Source: Pseudomonas putida
GTDB taxonomy: Bacteria; Pseudomonadota; Gammaproteobacteria; Pseudomonadales; Pseudomonadaceae
Assembly (NCBI RefSeq): GCF_003228315.1
Contig: NZ_CP029693.1
Span: 5,738,501-5,802,500, forward strand
Direction: 5' to 3'
Length of the DNA: 64,000 nucleotides
In this document: one piece after another, positions 53,476 through 62,406 of the stretch
How the letters are laid out: each line of letters opens with the position of its first letter
Numbering within the stretch: the first letter of the stretch is position 1
Notes under the pieces: generated by a model
What the model was told of the DNA's origin: nothing
The model's database searches: none
The model's input: the letters and a program-made list of their open reading frames with translations, nothing else
Program-made: the position numbers and the translations under genes

Positions 53476-55793
53476 GCCGGTTACCGAATGATTTCGCCCT
53501 GAGCAATCTCAGCCGGCGTGGTTTCCTCAAAGGGGTGGGGGCCACGGGCGCCCTGGTGGTTGCCGCGAGTTGGGGCTGGCAGGACGTGTTCGCCGAAGAG
53601 CCGGAAAAGAAATTCGGCGCCGATGGCATGCCCCATGGCTGGGTCGATGATCCCAAGGTGTATGTCAGCATCGCCACTGATGGCTCGGTGACGGTGGTTT
53701 GCAACCGTTCGGAAATGGGCCAGGGCGTGCGTACCAGCCTGAGCATGGTCGTGGCCGATGAGCTGGAAGCCGATTGGGCGCGGGTCAAGGTGCGCCAGGC
53801 ACCGGGCGACGAGGCCCGCTACGGCAATCAGGACACCGACGGTTCACGCAGCATGCGTCACTGGTACGAGCCGATGCGCCGTTGCGGTGCTGCGGCGCGG
53901 ACCATGCTGGAGCAGGCTGCAGCGGATCAGTGGAAAGTGCCGGTCAGTGAATGCCAGGCGCAATTGCACAAGGTTGTACACAAACCTACCGGTCGCGAAT
54001 TGGAATACGGCGCGTTGGCTACTGCCGCCAGCGCCCTGGCGGTACCGGCTCGCGACAGCCTGAAGCTCAAGCAGCCCTCGGAGTTCCGCTATATCGGAAA
54101 AGAGGGCAACAAGGCCATCGACGGTGACGACATCGTCAACGGTCGCGCGGTGTACGGTGCCGATGTGCATTTCGACGGCATGCTGTTCGCTGCCATTGCC
54201 CGGCCGGCGGTGTATGGCGGCAAGGTGAAGAGCTTCGACGGCTCGGCAGCGATGAAGGTCCCCGGCGTGGTCAAGGTGCTGCAGATCGAAAGCCGCCCGC
54301 TGCCTTCGGAGTTTCAGCCGCTGGGCGGTATCGCCGTGGTGGCGAACAACACTTGGGCAGCGATCAAGGGGCGCGAGGCGCTGAAAATCGAGTGGGATGA
54401 CGGGCCCAACGCCAGTTACGACTCGATCGCCTATCGCAAGGAACTGGAAGCTTCTTCGCTGAAACCCGGCAAAGTGGTGCGCAACACCGGCAACATCGAG
54501 GAAGCCATGAAGAGCGCCGACAGCACGCTGACGGCCTCCTATTACTTGCCGCATCTGTCACAGTCGCCAATGGAGCCGATGGTCGGCATTGCCCGGTACA
54601 AGGATGGTGTGTGCGAAGCCTGGGGGCCGAGCCAGGCGCCTCAGGTCACCCGCGAGCGAATTGGCGAACGTCTGGGTTTGCCGTTTGATAATGTGACGTT
54701 CAACGTCACCTTGCTGGGCGGTGGTTTTGGGCGCAAATCCAAGCCGGACTTCATCATCGAAGCGGCCATCCTGGCCAAGGAGTTTCCCGGCAAGGCCGTG
54801 CGTGTGCAGTGGACCCGTGAAGATGACATCCATTGTTCGTATTTCCACACCGTATCGGTCGAGCACCTCGAAGCCAGTCTGAACAAGGATGGCCTGCCGT
54901 CCGGCTGGTTGCACCGCACGGTGGCGCCGAGCATCACCGCGCTGTTTGCGCCGAACATGAATCACGAGGCGGCGTTCGAGTTGGGCATGGGCTTTACCAA
55001 CATGGCTTACGCGATCCCCAATATTCGCCTGGAAAACCCTGAAGCGACTGTCCACACCCGGGTGGGCTGGTATCGCTCGGTGTCGAACATTCCTCACGGT
55101 TTTGCGGTCCAGAGCTTCATTGACGAACTGGCACATAAAGCCAAGGAAGATCCGCTCAAGTATCAGATCAAGTTGCTCGGCCCGGATCGGCAGATCGACC
55201 CGACCACCTTGAGCGATGAGTGGAACTACGGCGAATCTCCCGAGCGTTATCCGATCGACACCGGGCGTTTGCGCACCGTGCTCGAAACCGCCGCCAAGGC
55301 CGCCGGTTGGGGGCGTCAATTGCCGAAGGGGCGGGGTCTGGGGCTCGCGGTGCACTACAGCTTCGTGACCTATGTCGCGGCGGTGATTGAGGTCGAGGTC
55401 AAGGACGATGGCACCCTGATCGTGCACAAGGCGGACATTGCCGTGGATTGCGGGCCGCAGATCAATCCCGAGCGGATCCGCGCGCAATTTGAGGGCGCCT
55501 GTGTCATGGGCCTGGGCAACGCAGTACTGGGTGAAATCAGCTTCAAGGACGGCAAGGTCCAGCAGGACAACTTCCACATGTACGAAGTGGCGCGCATGAA
55601 CCTGGCGCCGAAGGAAGTGGCCGTTCATCTGGTGACGCCACCGGGCAATGTGCCGCTGGGTGGCGTCGGTGAACCGGGTGTACCGCCCATAGCTCCGGCG
55701 CTGTGCAATGCGATCTTTGCTGCTACCGGAAAACGTATACGCGACCTGCCGGTTCGCTACCAGCTCCAGGGCTGGAACAAGGCCGGCGCGTGA
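53472..55793 (+). CDS. Molybdopterin-binding large subunit (IorB/aldehyde-oxidase-like), Tat-exported
   Basis: 773-aa molybdenum-cofactor subunit. The N-terminus has a twin-arginine signal (LSRRGFLKGVGATGALVVAASW) ahead of FAEEPEKK, so the folded heterodimer is probably exported to the periplasm. Mo-binding blocks: SEMGQGVRTS, GGGFGRKSKPDF and the catalytic-Glu region GGVGEPGVPPIAPAL near the C-terminus. Substrate class is aldehydes or N-heterocycles; not resolvable. No cytochrome c gene follows, so the electron acceptor is unknown. TGATG overlap with xdhC. Confidence 0.9.
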   Translation: MSRLPNDFALSNLSRRGFLKGVGATGALVVAASWGWQDVFAEEPEKKFGADGMPHGWVDDPKVYVSIATDGSVTVVCNRSEMGQGVRTSLSMVVADELEADWARVKVRQAPGDEARYGNQDTDGSRSMRHWYEPMRRCGAAARTMLEQAAADQWKVPVSECQAQLHKVVHKPTGRELEYGALATAASALAVPARDSLKLKQPSEFRYIGKEGNKAIDGDDIVNGRAVYGADVHFDGMLFAAIARPAVYGGKVKSFDGSAAMKVPGVVKVLQIESRPLPSEFQPLGGIAVVANNTWAAIKGREALKIEWDDGPNASYDSIAYRKELEASSLKPGKVVRNTGNIEEAMKSADSTLTASYYLPHLSQSPMEPMVGIARYKDGVCEAWGPSQAPQVTRERIGERLGLPFDNVTFNVTLLGGGFGRKSKPDFIIEAAILAKEFPGKAVRVQWTREDDIHCSYFHTVSVEHLEASLNKDGLPSGWLHRTVAPSITALFAPNMNHEAAFELGMGFTNMAYAIPNIRLENPEATVHTRVGWYRSVSNIPHGFAVQSFIDELAHKAKEDPLKYQIKLLGPDRQIDPTTLSDEWNYGESPERYPIDTGRLRTVLETAAKAAGWGRQLPKGRGLGLAVHYSFVTYVAAVIEVEVKDDGTLIVHKADIAVDCGPQINPERIRAQFEGACVMGLGNAVLGEISFKDGKVQQDNFHMYEVARMNLAPKEVAVHLVTPPGNVPLGGVGEPGVPPIAPALCNAIFAATGKRIRDLPVRYQLQGWNKAGA

Positions 55794-56776
55794 TGGACAG
55801 CGCCGATCTGAATGTCCTGCGCAGCGTGCTGGAATGGCGCCGCGCCGGCCAGCGGGTGGTGTTGTACAGCGTGGTCCAGACCTGGGGCACCGCGCCCCGG
55901 GCTCCTGGCGCCATGCTCGCGTTGCGCGAAGACGGTGTGTTGATCGGCTCGGTGTCGGGTGGTTGTGTCGAGGACGACCTGATTGCGCGTTTGCATGACG
56001 GTCGTATCCCTGCTGACGGGCCGCCGGTGCAGTTGATTACTTACGGTGTCACCCGGGAGGAGGCGGCCCGCTTCGGATTGCCCTGCGGCGGTACCTTGCG
56101 CCTGACCGAAGAGCGCGTTGGTGACCCAGGATGGGTCGCTGAACTGCTGGCGCGTTGCGAAGACCATCAGATCGTCGCGCGTTTGCTGGATATCGCGACG
56201 GGTGAGGTGGTGCTGCAGCCGGCCAGCAAGACCGACGTGCTGACGTTCAATGACAAGAGCTTGCGGGCCATTTACGGCCCGCGCTGGCGATTGTTGCTGA
56301 TTGGTGCGGGGCAATTGTCCCGCTACGTCGCCGAAATGGCCCGACTGCTGGATTTCGAAGTGCTGGTCTGTGATCCGCGTACGGAGTTCGTCCATGACTG
56401 GGAAGAACAGCACGGCCGGTTTGTCTCGGGCATGCCGGATGAGGCGGTGCTGAGCATCCAGACTGACGAACGCACGGCCATCGTCGCCCTGACCCATGAT
56501 CCACGCCTGGATGACATGGCATTGCTGACCGCTCTTGATTCAAGGGCTTTCTATGTCGGAGCGCTGGGTTCGCGGGTCAACAGCCAGAAGCGTCGGGACG
56601 ATCTTCTCCAGCTGGGCTTGTCGCCACAGGCTATCGCACGGCTGCATGGGCCGATCGGCCTGCACATCGGCAGTCACAACCCCGCGGAAATTGCCTTGTC
56701 GCTGATGGCCGAGATCGTGGCAATCAAGAATGGCGTCGAGTTGAAACAGAAAAAGTCGATGCAGGAGAGTGCATGA
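55793..56776 (+). CDS. xdhC: XdhC/CoxF-family molybdenum-cofactor maturation protein
   Basis: 327 aa: N-terminal XdhC domain (TWGTAPRAPGAMLALREDGVLIGSVSGGCVEDDLI; LPCGGTLRL) and C-terminal Rossmann domain (LLIGAGQLSRYVAEMARLLDFEVLVCDPR; YVGALGSRVNSQKR). XdhC binds and sulfurates the Mo cofactor before insertion into the large subunit encoded next door. ATG at 55793 overlaps the preceding stop by one base. Confidence 0.92.
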   Translation: MDSADLNVLRSVLEWRRAGQRVVLYSVVQTWGTAPRAPGAMLALREDGVLIGSVSGGCVEDDLIARLHDGRIPADGPPVQLITYGVTREEAARFGLPCGGTLRLTEERVGDPGWVAELLARCEDHQIVARLLDIATGEVVLQPASKTDVLTFNDKSLRAIYGPRWRLLLIGAGQLSRYVAEMARLLDFEVLVCDPRTEFVHDWEEQHGRFVSGMPDEAVLSIQTDERTAIVALTHDPRLDDMALLTALDSRAFYVGALGSRVNSQKRRDDLLQLGLSPQAIARLHGPIGLHIGSHNPAEIALSLMAEIVAIKNGVELKQKKSMQESA

Positions 56777-57366
56777 GTACGTCGGTGGGCGTGATCGTAT
56801 TAGCGGCAGGGCAGGGCAGCCGGTTCAGGCAAGTGGCGGGTGCCGACAGGGACAAGCTGTTGGCGGACTGTGCGGGGCGCGACGGCGCCGTTCGTTCGGT
56901 GATCGAGCAGGGGCTGGTGAATTTGCCGGCCGACCTTGGCAAGCGCGTCCTGGTTACCACTGAGGACCGCCCGCAAGTGATCCGCATGGCCCAGGCCCAT
57001 GGTTTCGAGATCGTGCTGATCGATTCGACCGGCATGGGCGACAGCATCGCGGCTGGGGTAAGGGCTTGTTCGCAGCTGGGTGGTTGGTTGATCGTGTTGG
57101 GGGACATGCCGTTCATCCTGCCATCGACAGTGGAGCAAGTGGTGGCGGGTATTGCCGACGACGGGATCAGCGTGCCGGTGATCAATGGCGAGTACGGACA
57201 TCCGGTGGGGTTCGGGCGTGCGTATGGACCGGGATTGATGACGTTGTCGGGGGATCGAGGGGCCAAACCGTTGTTTGCGTCGGGCAAAGTGGTTGAAGTG
57301 GCGGTGGATGATCCCGGGGTTTTATGGGATGTCGATGTGCCTGAAAAACTGAACTTCGAGTTGTAA
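56773..57366 (+). CDS. MobA/MocA-like molybdopterin nucleotidyltransferase
   Basis: 197-aa NTP-transferase. VIVLAAGQGSRF (nucleotide loop) and LGDMPFILPSTVEQVV are typical of CTP:molybdopterin cytidylyltransferase (MocA/MobA-like). It would add CMP to the cofactor used by the IorB-like enzyme. Overlaps xdhC (ATGA); last gene of the operon. GTP specificity cannot be excluded. Confidence 0.87.
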   Translation: MSTSVGVIVLAAGQGSRFRQVAGADRDKLLADCAGRDGAVRSVIEQGLVNLPADLGKRVLVTTEDRPQVIRMAQAHGFEIVLIDSTGMGDSIAAGVRACSQLGGWLIVLGDMPFILPSTVEQVVAGIADDGISVPVINGEYGHPVGFGRAYGPGLMTLSGDRGAKPLFASGKVVEVAVDDPGVLWDVDVPEKLNFEL

Positions 57367-57370
57367 ATCC

Positions 57371-57464
57371 CCTGTAGGAGCGAGCCTGCTCACGAAAGCG
57401 TCAGATCAGTCAGTCTATTTTTTGAATGTGAAACCGCCTTCGCGAGCAGGCTCGCTCCCACAGG
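57371..57464. repeat. REP pair with one diverged core
   Basis: Left core CCTGTAGGAGCGAGCCTGCT followed by CACGAAA instead of CGCGA; right core TTCGCGAGCAGGCTCGCTCC intact. Between the convergent MobA-like and rne genes. Confidence 0.82.
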
Positions 57465-57485
57465 GGGTATTAAGTCGACAGACAT

Positions 57486-57523
57486 AAAAAAGCCCCGTCT
57501 GGCATCACCAGGCGGGGCTTTTT
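57486..57523. terminator. Bidirectional terminator between the MobA-like gene and rne
   Basis: AAAAAAGCCCCGTCTGG-CATCA-CCAGGCGGGGCTTTTT: one long stem with A/T tracts on both sides. Confidence 0.93.
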
Positions 57524-57537
57524 ATCGGCTTTTGGAA

Positions 57538-60500
57538 TCAGACGAGAGGTTTGGTCTCGTGTTCTTTTTCCTGGGCCTGTTCGTGTTGCTCCACGGCGTC
57601 CTGAACGGAGCGCGGTGCTTCGTGGATGACCGACTCAGCCGGCTCGACAGCCACTTCGGCGGCCGGGGCAGGTGCTGCCTCGACCACTTCAGCAACAACC
57701 GGCGCTGGTTCAGCGGCAACCACCTCAGCCTGAGCGGCGGCAGCGGCAGCCAGTTCGGCTTCCTTCTGCAGGCGCTCTTCTTCACGCTTGCGACGACGAA
57801 CTTCACGCGGGTCATTCGGTGCGCGGCCACTTGGCGTCAGGGCGCTGACAGGAGCGGCTTCGACCACTGGAGCAGGCGCTGGAGCAACTACTGGTGCTTC
57901 AACCACTGGAGCTGGCTCGGCAGCGGCAACCACTGGCTCGGAGACCATCGCTTCAGCCACTTCCGCTGGGGCGGCAGGTGCTGGAGTTTCGACAGCGGCT
58001 GGCTCGGCTGCCCAGTTGAACGCGGTTTGCTCTTCGCGAACCTCACGGACAGCTTCGGTCACGGTTTCGACGACAGGCTCCGCGACCACGGCTGGTGCTT
58101 CGGCGACGACAGGCTCGGCAGCGGCTTCAACCACAGGCTGGGCCTCGATTGCCGGTGCCAGTTCGACTTCCGGCGATGCCGTCACTTCGACTGGTGTGGA
58201 CGCTTCAACGACTGGCGCTTCTACCGGAGCAGTCTCCAGGGTGGCGGCTGTGGCGCGTTCGGCTTGCTCGTTGGCTTGGGCTTCGGCTGGAGCACTGATC
58301 ACGGAGCTGGCAACAGCGGCGGTTACAGCCAGGCCGGCGGCCAGATCGGCTGTGCTTGGCGCTTCGCCGTTGGCAGTGGTCTCGCCGGCTTCGGACTCTT
58401 CCGAACCTTCGATCACGTTGCCGTTGGCATCACGCTGACGCTCGCGACGGTTGCTGCGACGACGCTGGCCACGGGAACGGCGGCGTGGACGATCGCCTTC
58501 GGCGCCTTCCTGACCATCTTCCTGCAGTTGCTCTTCGTTGGTTGGCAGCTCTTCTTCAGCTGCGGCGGCAGCGGCCTGTTCGGCGCGAGGTTGACGCTCT
58601 TCACGCGGTGGGCGTGGGGCGCGTTCTTCGCGAGGCGGACGGGCTGGACGTTCTTCAGCGGTCGCGGCGGCTGCCGGGGCGGCATCCAGAGGCTCACGCA
58701 GTTCGCGCACGCGTTCTTCACGCTCGCCACGCGGCTTGCGATCTTCGCGTGGAGCGCGCGGTGCACGTTCTTCACGCGGAGCGCGTGGTGCGCGTTCTTC
58801 ACGAGCGACTACCGGAGTTTCCTCGCGGGATTCGCGTGGTTGGCGTTCTTCGCGCGGTTCACGTGGTGCGCGCTCTTCACGCGGTGCACGTTCTTCGCGA
58901 GGTTTGCGCTCTTCATCGCGGCGACCGTTACGGTTGCGGCTTTGCTGGCGACCGTTGCGACGCTCTTCGTTGCGGGCTGGGCGCTCGGTAACCGGCTTTT
59001 CGACCACGACTGGCGCGGCAGGCTCTTCCTTGGTGGCGAACAGGCTGACCAGCGACTTCACCAGGCCTTTGAACAGGCTTGGTTCCGGAGCGGCGACAGG
59101 CGCGGCAACCGGAGCTGCGACTTCGGTCGGAACCGGAGCGTTGGCGCGGGCTGGAGCGGTCTTGACCGCGGCTTCCTGGCGAACCAGGGTGCGGGTCGCG
59201 GCGGCTGGCTGGACGTCTTCCACTTCGGCAGCGGCAGCAGCGATTTCGTAGCTGGACTGGTTGGTGGCGGCTTCCGGGTTGTCATCGCGCAGGCGCTGAA
59301 CTTCGAAATGCGGAGTCTCGAGGTGATCGTTCGGCAGAATGACGATGCGGGCGCGGGTGCGCAGTTCGATCTTGGTGATCGAGTTGCGTTTTTCGTTGAG
59401 CAGGAACGCGGCCACCGGGATTGGCACCTGGGCACGAACTTCGGCAGTGCGGTCTTTCAGGGCTTCTTCTTCGATCAGGCGCAGGATGGCCAGCGACAGC
59501 GATTCAACATCGCGAATGATGCCGGTGCCGCTGCAACGCGGGCAAACGATGCCGCTGCTTTCGCCCAGGGATGGACGCAGGCGCTGACGAGACATTTCCA
59601 GCAGGCCGAAGCGCGAGATGCGACCGACTTGCACGCGAGCGCGGTCGGCTTCCAGGCATTCGCGGACTTTTTCTTCCACGGCGCGCTGGTTCTTGGCAGG
59701 GGTCATGTCGATGAAGTCGATGACGATCAGGCCGCCGATGTCGCGCAGGCGCAACTGACGGGCGATTTCTTCGGCGGCTTCAAGGTTGGTCTGCAGGGCG
59801 GTTTCTTCGATGTCGCTGCCTTTGGTGGCGCGCGCCGAGTTGATGTCGATGGACACCAGGGCTTCGGTCGGATCGATAACGATGGAGCCGCCGGAAGGCA
59901 GTTCGACGACGCGCTGGAAGGCGGTTTCGATCTGGCTTTCGATCTGGAAGCGGTTGAACAGCGGAACGCTGTCTTCGTACAGCTTGATCTTGCTGGCGTA
60001 CTGCGGCATCACCTGGCGGATGAAGGTCAGGGCTTCGTCCTGGGCTTCAACGCTGTCGATCAGCACTTCGCCGATGTCCTGGCGCAGGTAATCGCGGATG
60101 GCGCGGATGATCACGTTGCTTTCCTGGTAGATCAGGAATGGCGCGGAACGATCCAGCGACGCTTCTTTGATGGCGGTCCAGAGTTGCAGCAGGTAATCGA
60201 GGTCCCACTGCATTTCTTCGCTGCTGCGACCGAGGCCGGCAGTGCGTACGATCAGACCCATGTCGGCCGGGGCAACCAGGCCGTTCAGGGCTTCACGCAG
60301 TTCATTGCGCTCTTCGCCTTCGATGCGACGGGAGATGCCACCGGCACGCGGGTTGTTCGGCATCAGGACCAGATAACGACCGGCCAGGCTGATGAAGGTG
60401 GTCAGGGCGGCGCCCTTGTTGCCACGCTCTTCTTTTTCGACCTGGACGATGACTTCCTGGCCTTCGCTCAGGACGTCCTTGATGTTGACGCGGCCTTCGG

Positions 60501-60744
60501 GGGCTTTCTTGAAGTATTCGCGGGAGATTTCTTTGAGTGGCAGGAAGCCGTGGCGCTCAGAGCCGAAATCGACAAAGGCAGCTTCAAGGCTTGGTTCGAT
60601 GCGAGTGATCCGGCCTTTATAGATGTTGGCTTTCTTCTGCTCGCGTGCACCGGACTCGATGTCCAGGTCGTAGAGGCGCTGGCCGTCTACCAGTGCAACA
60701 CGCAACTCTTCGGGTTGAGTTGCGTTAATCAGCATTCTTTTCAT
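57538..60744 (-). CDS. rne: Ribonuclease E
   Basis: 1068-aa endoribonuclease and degradosome scaffold. N-terminal S1 and catalytic half: Mg-binding D300 (SIDINSAR) and D343 (VIDFIDM) and Zn-link C401/C404 (CPRCSGTG) match E. coli D303, D346, C404, C407 with a constant offset of three. The C-terminal half is disordered: an Arg/Glu-rich region with repeated EERAPR/EERQPR units (coded about 58700-58920), then an Ala/Val/Pro/Glu-rich tail ending KEHETKPLV. MKRMLINATQ at 60744 is the universal N-terminus. Expressed from a distal promoter with a long leader, as expected for autoregulation. Confidence 0.97.
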   Translation of the reverse strand: MKRMLINATQPEELRVALVDGQRLYDLDIESGAREQKKANIYKGRITRIEPSLEAAFVDFGSERHGFLPLKEISREYFKKAPEGRVNIKDVLSEGQEVIVQVEKEERGNKGAALTTFISLAGRYLVLMPNNPRAGGISRRIEGEERNELREALNGLVAPADMGLIVRTAGLGRSSEEMQWDLDYLLQLWTAIKEASLDRSAPFLIYQESNVIIRAIRDYLRQDIGEVLIDSVEAQDEALTFIRQVMPQYASKIKLYEDSVPLFNRFQIESQIETAFQRVVELPSGGSIVIDPTEALVSIDINSARATKGSDIEETALQTNLEAAEEIARQLRLRDIGGLIVIDFIDMTPAKNQRAVEEKVRECLEADRARVQVGRISRFGLLEMSRQRLRPSLGESSGIVCPRCSGTGIIRDVESLSLAILRLIEEEALKDRTAEVRAQVPIPVAAFLLNEKRNSITKIELRTRARIVILPNDHLETPHFEVQRLRDDNPEAATNQSSYEIAAAAAEVEDVQPAAATRTLVRQEAAVKTAPARANAPVPTEVAAPVAAPVAAPEPSLFKGLVKSLVSLFATKEEPAAPVVVEKPVTERPARNEERRNGRQQSRNRNGRRDEERKPREERAPREERAPREPREERQPRESREETPVVAREERAPRAPREERAPRAPREDRKPRGEREERVRELREPLDAAPAAAATAEERPARPPREERAPRPPREERQPRAEQAAAAAAEEELPTNEEQLQEDGQEGAEGDRPRRRSRGQRRRSNRRERQRDANGNVIEGSEESEAGETTANGEAPSTADLAAGLAVTAAVASSVISAPAEAQANEQAERATAATLETAPVEAPVVEASTPVEVTASPEVELAPAIEAQPVVEAAAEPVVAEAPAVVAEPVVETVTEAVREVREEQTAFNWAAEPAAVETPAPAAPAEVAEAMVSEPVVAAAEPAPVVEAPVVAPAPAPVVEAAPVSALTPSGRAPNDPREVRRRKREEERLQKEAELAAAAAAQAEVVAAEPAPVVAEVVEAAPAPAAEVAVEPAESVIHEAPRSVQDAVEQHEQAQEKEHETKPLV
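58700..58920 (-). repeat. Coding repeat: EERAPR-type units in the RNase E arm
   Basis: About ten imperfect hexapeptide units (EERAPR, EERQPR, APREER, APREDR) in the RNA-binding arm. DNA-level repeats of GAACGCGCACC-like blocks make this stretch prone to length change by slippage. Confidence 0.75.
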
Positions 60745-61385
60745 GTAGTACCGTCGGTTTCCGGGCTGCCGGAAACGGCGTTCGGCACACACGACTTCTC
60801 ACGGTCGGTGTCAGGTGCGTCGGGAGTGGTTGGCCATTCCCGTGTCCAGCGATGGCGGCCAATGCGGGCCTGCATCGCGACGTACGCGTCCTGCTTGCTG
60901 TGGCTACTTAAGCACTCAGTCAGGAGGAGGAATCAACCGCGGCTGTGGACGAGATGAAGCGTCTTGATAAAGCCTATTGCTACACAGTCCAGCGGTTGTG
61001 CATCTCCACCCTACACGTATCCCTGATAATTCGGGTGCTGCCGCGCGCAGAATCCGCAGCGGGTTGGCATTTACCGTGAGCTCCGAAAGGGGAAATCACG
61101 CATCATGGCTAATTTAGGCGTAGTTTCCGAAGCGATCGCTCGGGGTCATTCGCAGCTGACTGCACTTTGTGAACTGGCCGTGAATATGGCTCGCGTGGCG
61201 AGTTGGGAACTCTGCTTCGCGGCGTGATTCAGGCCTCATGTCACCTGCGCTCGTTACACCTGCAAACTCCACCGTTACGTAGCGAAAGCCCCGTAGGACG
61301 GCCTCGCGTCCTGGTGAATTGCGTTGGTCAGGGCCGGTTTTTGACCGTATGTCCGCTGTCCAGGCCGCTTTTGGCGGCGTTCGCG

Positions 61386-61414
61386 ACTATAGCAGCAATG
61401 ATTAAGTGCTTCAA
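61386..61414 (-). promoter_or_regulatory. rne promoter
   Basis: Minus strand TTGAAG (61414-61409), 17-bp spacer, TATAGT (61391-61386); start point near 61379. Confidence 0.65.
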
Positions 61415-61430
61415 TTCCATAAAAAATTGA

Positions 61431-61436
61431 TATCAT
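61431..61436 (+). promoter_or_regulatory. rluC -10 element
   Basis: TATCAT within TTGATATCATCC, eight bases before the rluC ATG. Transcription would start at or next to the start codon, implying a leaderless or near-leaderless mRNA. No Shine-Dalgarno is present before the ATG. Confidence 0.45.
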
Positions 61437-61443
61437 CCGCGCC

Positions 61444-62406
61444 ATGACGACGACTACCCCCTCGACTCCAGGCGTACAACTGCTTGAGGTCTCGCCGGAA
61501 TATGCCGGCCAACGAATTGATAACTTCCTTCTCGCCCGGCTCAAGGGTGTGCCCAAGACCTTGATTTATCGCATTTTGCGCAAAGGCGAAGTGCGCGTGA
61601 ACAAGGGGCGGATCAAGCCCGAATACAAGCTTCAGGCAGGCGACATCGTGCGCGTGCCGCCGGTTCGCGTGCCTGAACGTGACGAGCCGGTGCCACTTGC
61701 TCAGGGGCTGCTGCAGCGGCTCGAAGCCTCGATTGTCTACGAAGACAAGGCGTTGATCGTGATCAACAAGCCTTGCGGTATTGCCGTGCACGGCGGCAGT
61801 GGCCTGAGTTTCGGGGTGATTGAAGCGCTTCGCCAGTTGCGACCCGATTGCAAGGAGCTTGAGCTGGTTCACCGCCTCGATCGTGACACTTCCGGCCTGC
61901 TGATGATCGCCAAGAAGCGCAGCATGCTGCGTCATTTGCACACTGCACTGCGCGGCGATGGCGTCGATAAGCGCTACATGGCATTGGTTCGTGGCAATTG
62001 GGCCTCTTCGATCAAGCAAGTCCGCGCGCCGCTGGGCAAGAGCAATCTGCGCTCCGGTGAGCGCATGGTCGAGGTCGACGAGGAGGAGGGCAAGGAGTCC
62101 GTGACCGTGTTCAAGGTCCTGCGTCGCTTCGGTGACTTTGCCACCATGATCGAGGCCAAGCCGATCACCGGTCGAACCCACCAGATTCGCGTTCATACCC
62201 TGCACGCCGGGCACTGTATCGCCGGCGACACCAAGTATGGCGATGACGATTTCAGTAAAGAAATCCGCGACTTGGGCGGTAAGCGCCTGTTCCTGCACGC
62301 CTACATGCTGACTGTGCCGCTACCCGATGGTGGCGAACTGAAGCTTCAGGCGCCGGTCGATGAGATGTGGGCCAAAACCGTGGAGCGTCTGAGTGCGCCG
62401 TTCTGA
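61444..62406 (+). CDS. rluC: 23S rRNA pseudouridine synthase RluC
   Basis: 320-aa RluA-family enzyme modifying 23S rRNA (positions 955, 2504, 2580 in E. coli). N-terminal S4 domain (QRIDNFLLARLKGVPKTLIYRILRKGEVRVNKGR) and catalytic motif HRLDRDTSGLLM with the nucleophilic Asp, then GRTHQIRVH. Divergent from rne, as in other gammaproteobacteria. The next gene starts 14 bp inside its 3' end. Confidence 0.96.
   Translation: MTTTTPSTPGVQLLEVSPEYAGQRIDNFLLARLKGVPKTLIYRILRKGEVRVNKGRIKPEYKLQAGDIVRVPPVRVPERDEPVPLAQGLLQRLEASIVYEDKALIVINKPCGIAVHGGSGLSFGVIEALRQLRPDCKELELVHRLDRDTSGLLMIAKKRSMLRHLHTALRGDGVDKRYMALVRGNWASSIKQVRAPLGKSNLRSGERMVEVDEEEGKESVTVFKVLRRFGDFATMIEAKPITGRTHQIRVHTLHAGHCIAGDTKYGDDDFSKEIRDLGGKRLFLHAYMLTVPLPDGGELKLQAPVDEMWAKTVERLSAPF

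Larger units (their letters stand above)
60745..61443. other. 699-bp rne leader and rne/rluC divergent region
   Basis: No coding sequence. From a promoter at 61386-61414 the rne transcript would carry a roughly 635-nt 5' UTR. The UTR opens with a GCCGC-CAAAA-GCGGC stem-loop (61378-61364) directly at the start point. The rluC promoter overlaps on the other strand. Confidence 0.7.

Noticed and set aside
57532..60957. 1141-codon open frame on the plus strand opposite rne
   Set aside because: Low-complexity translation (Gly/Phe/Arg/Ala-rich) mirroring the rne sequence; rne has catalytic motifs, the right start and a terminator. It is an antisense shadow due to high G+C.
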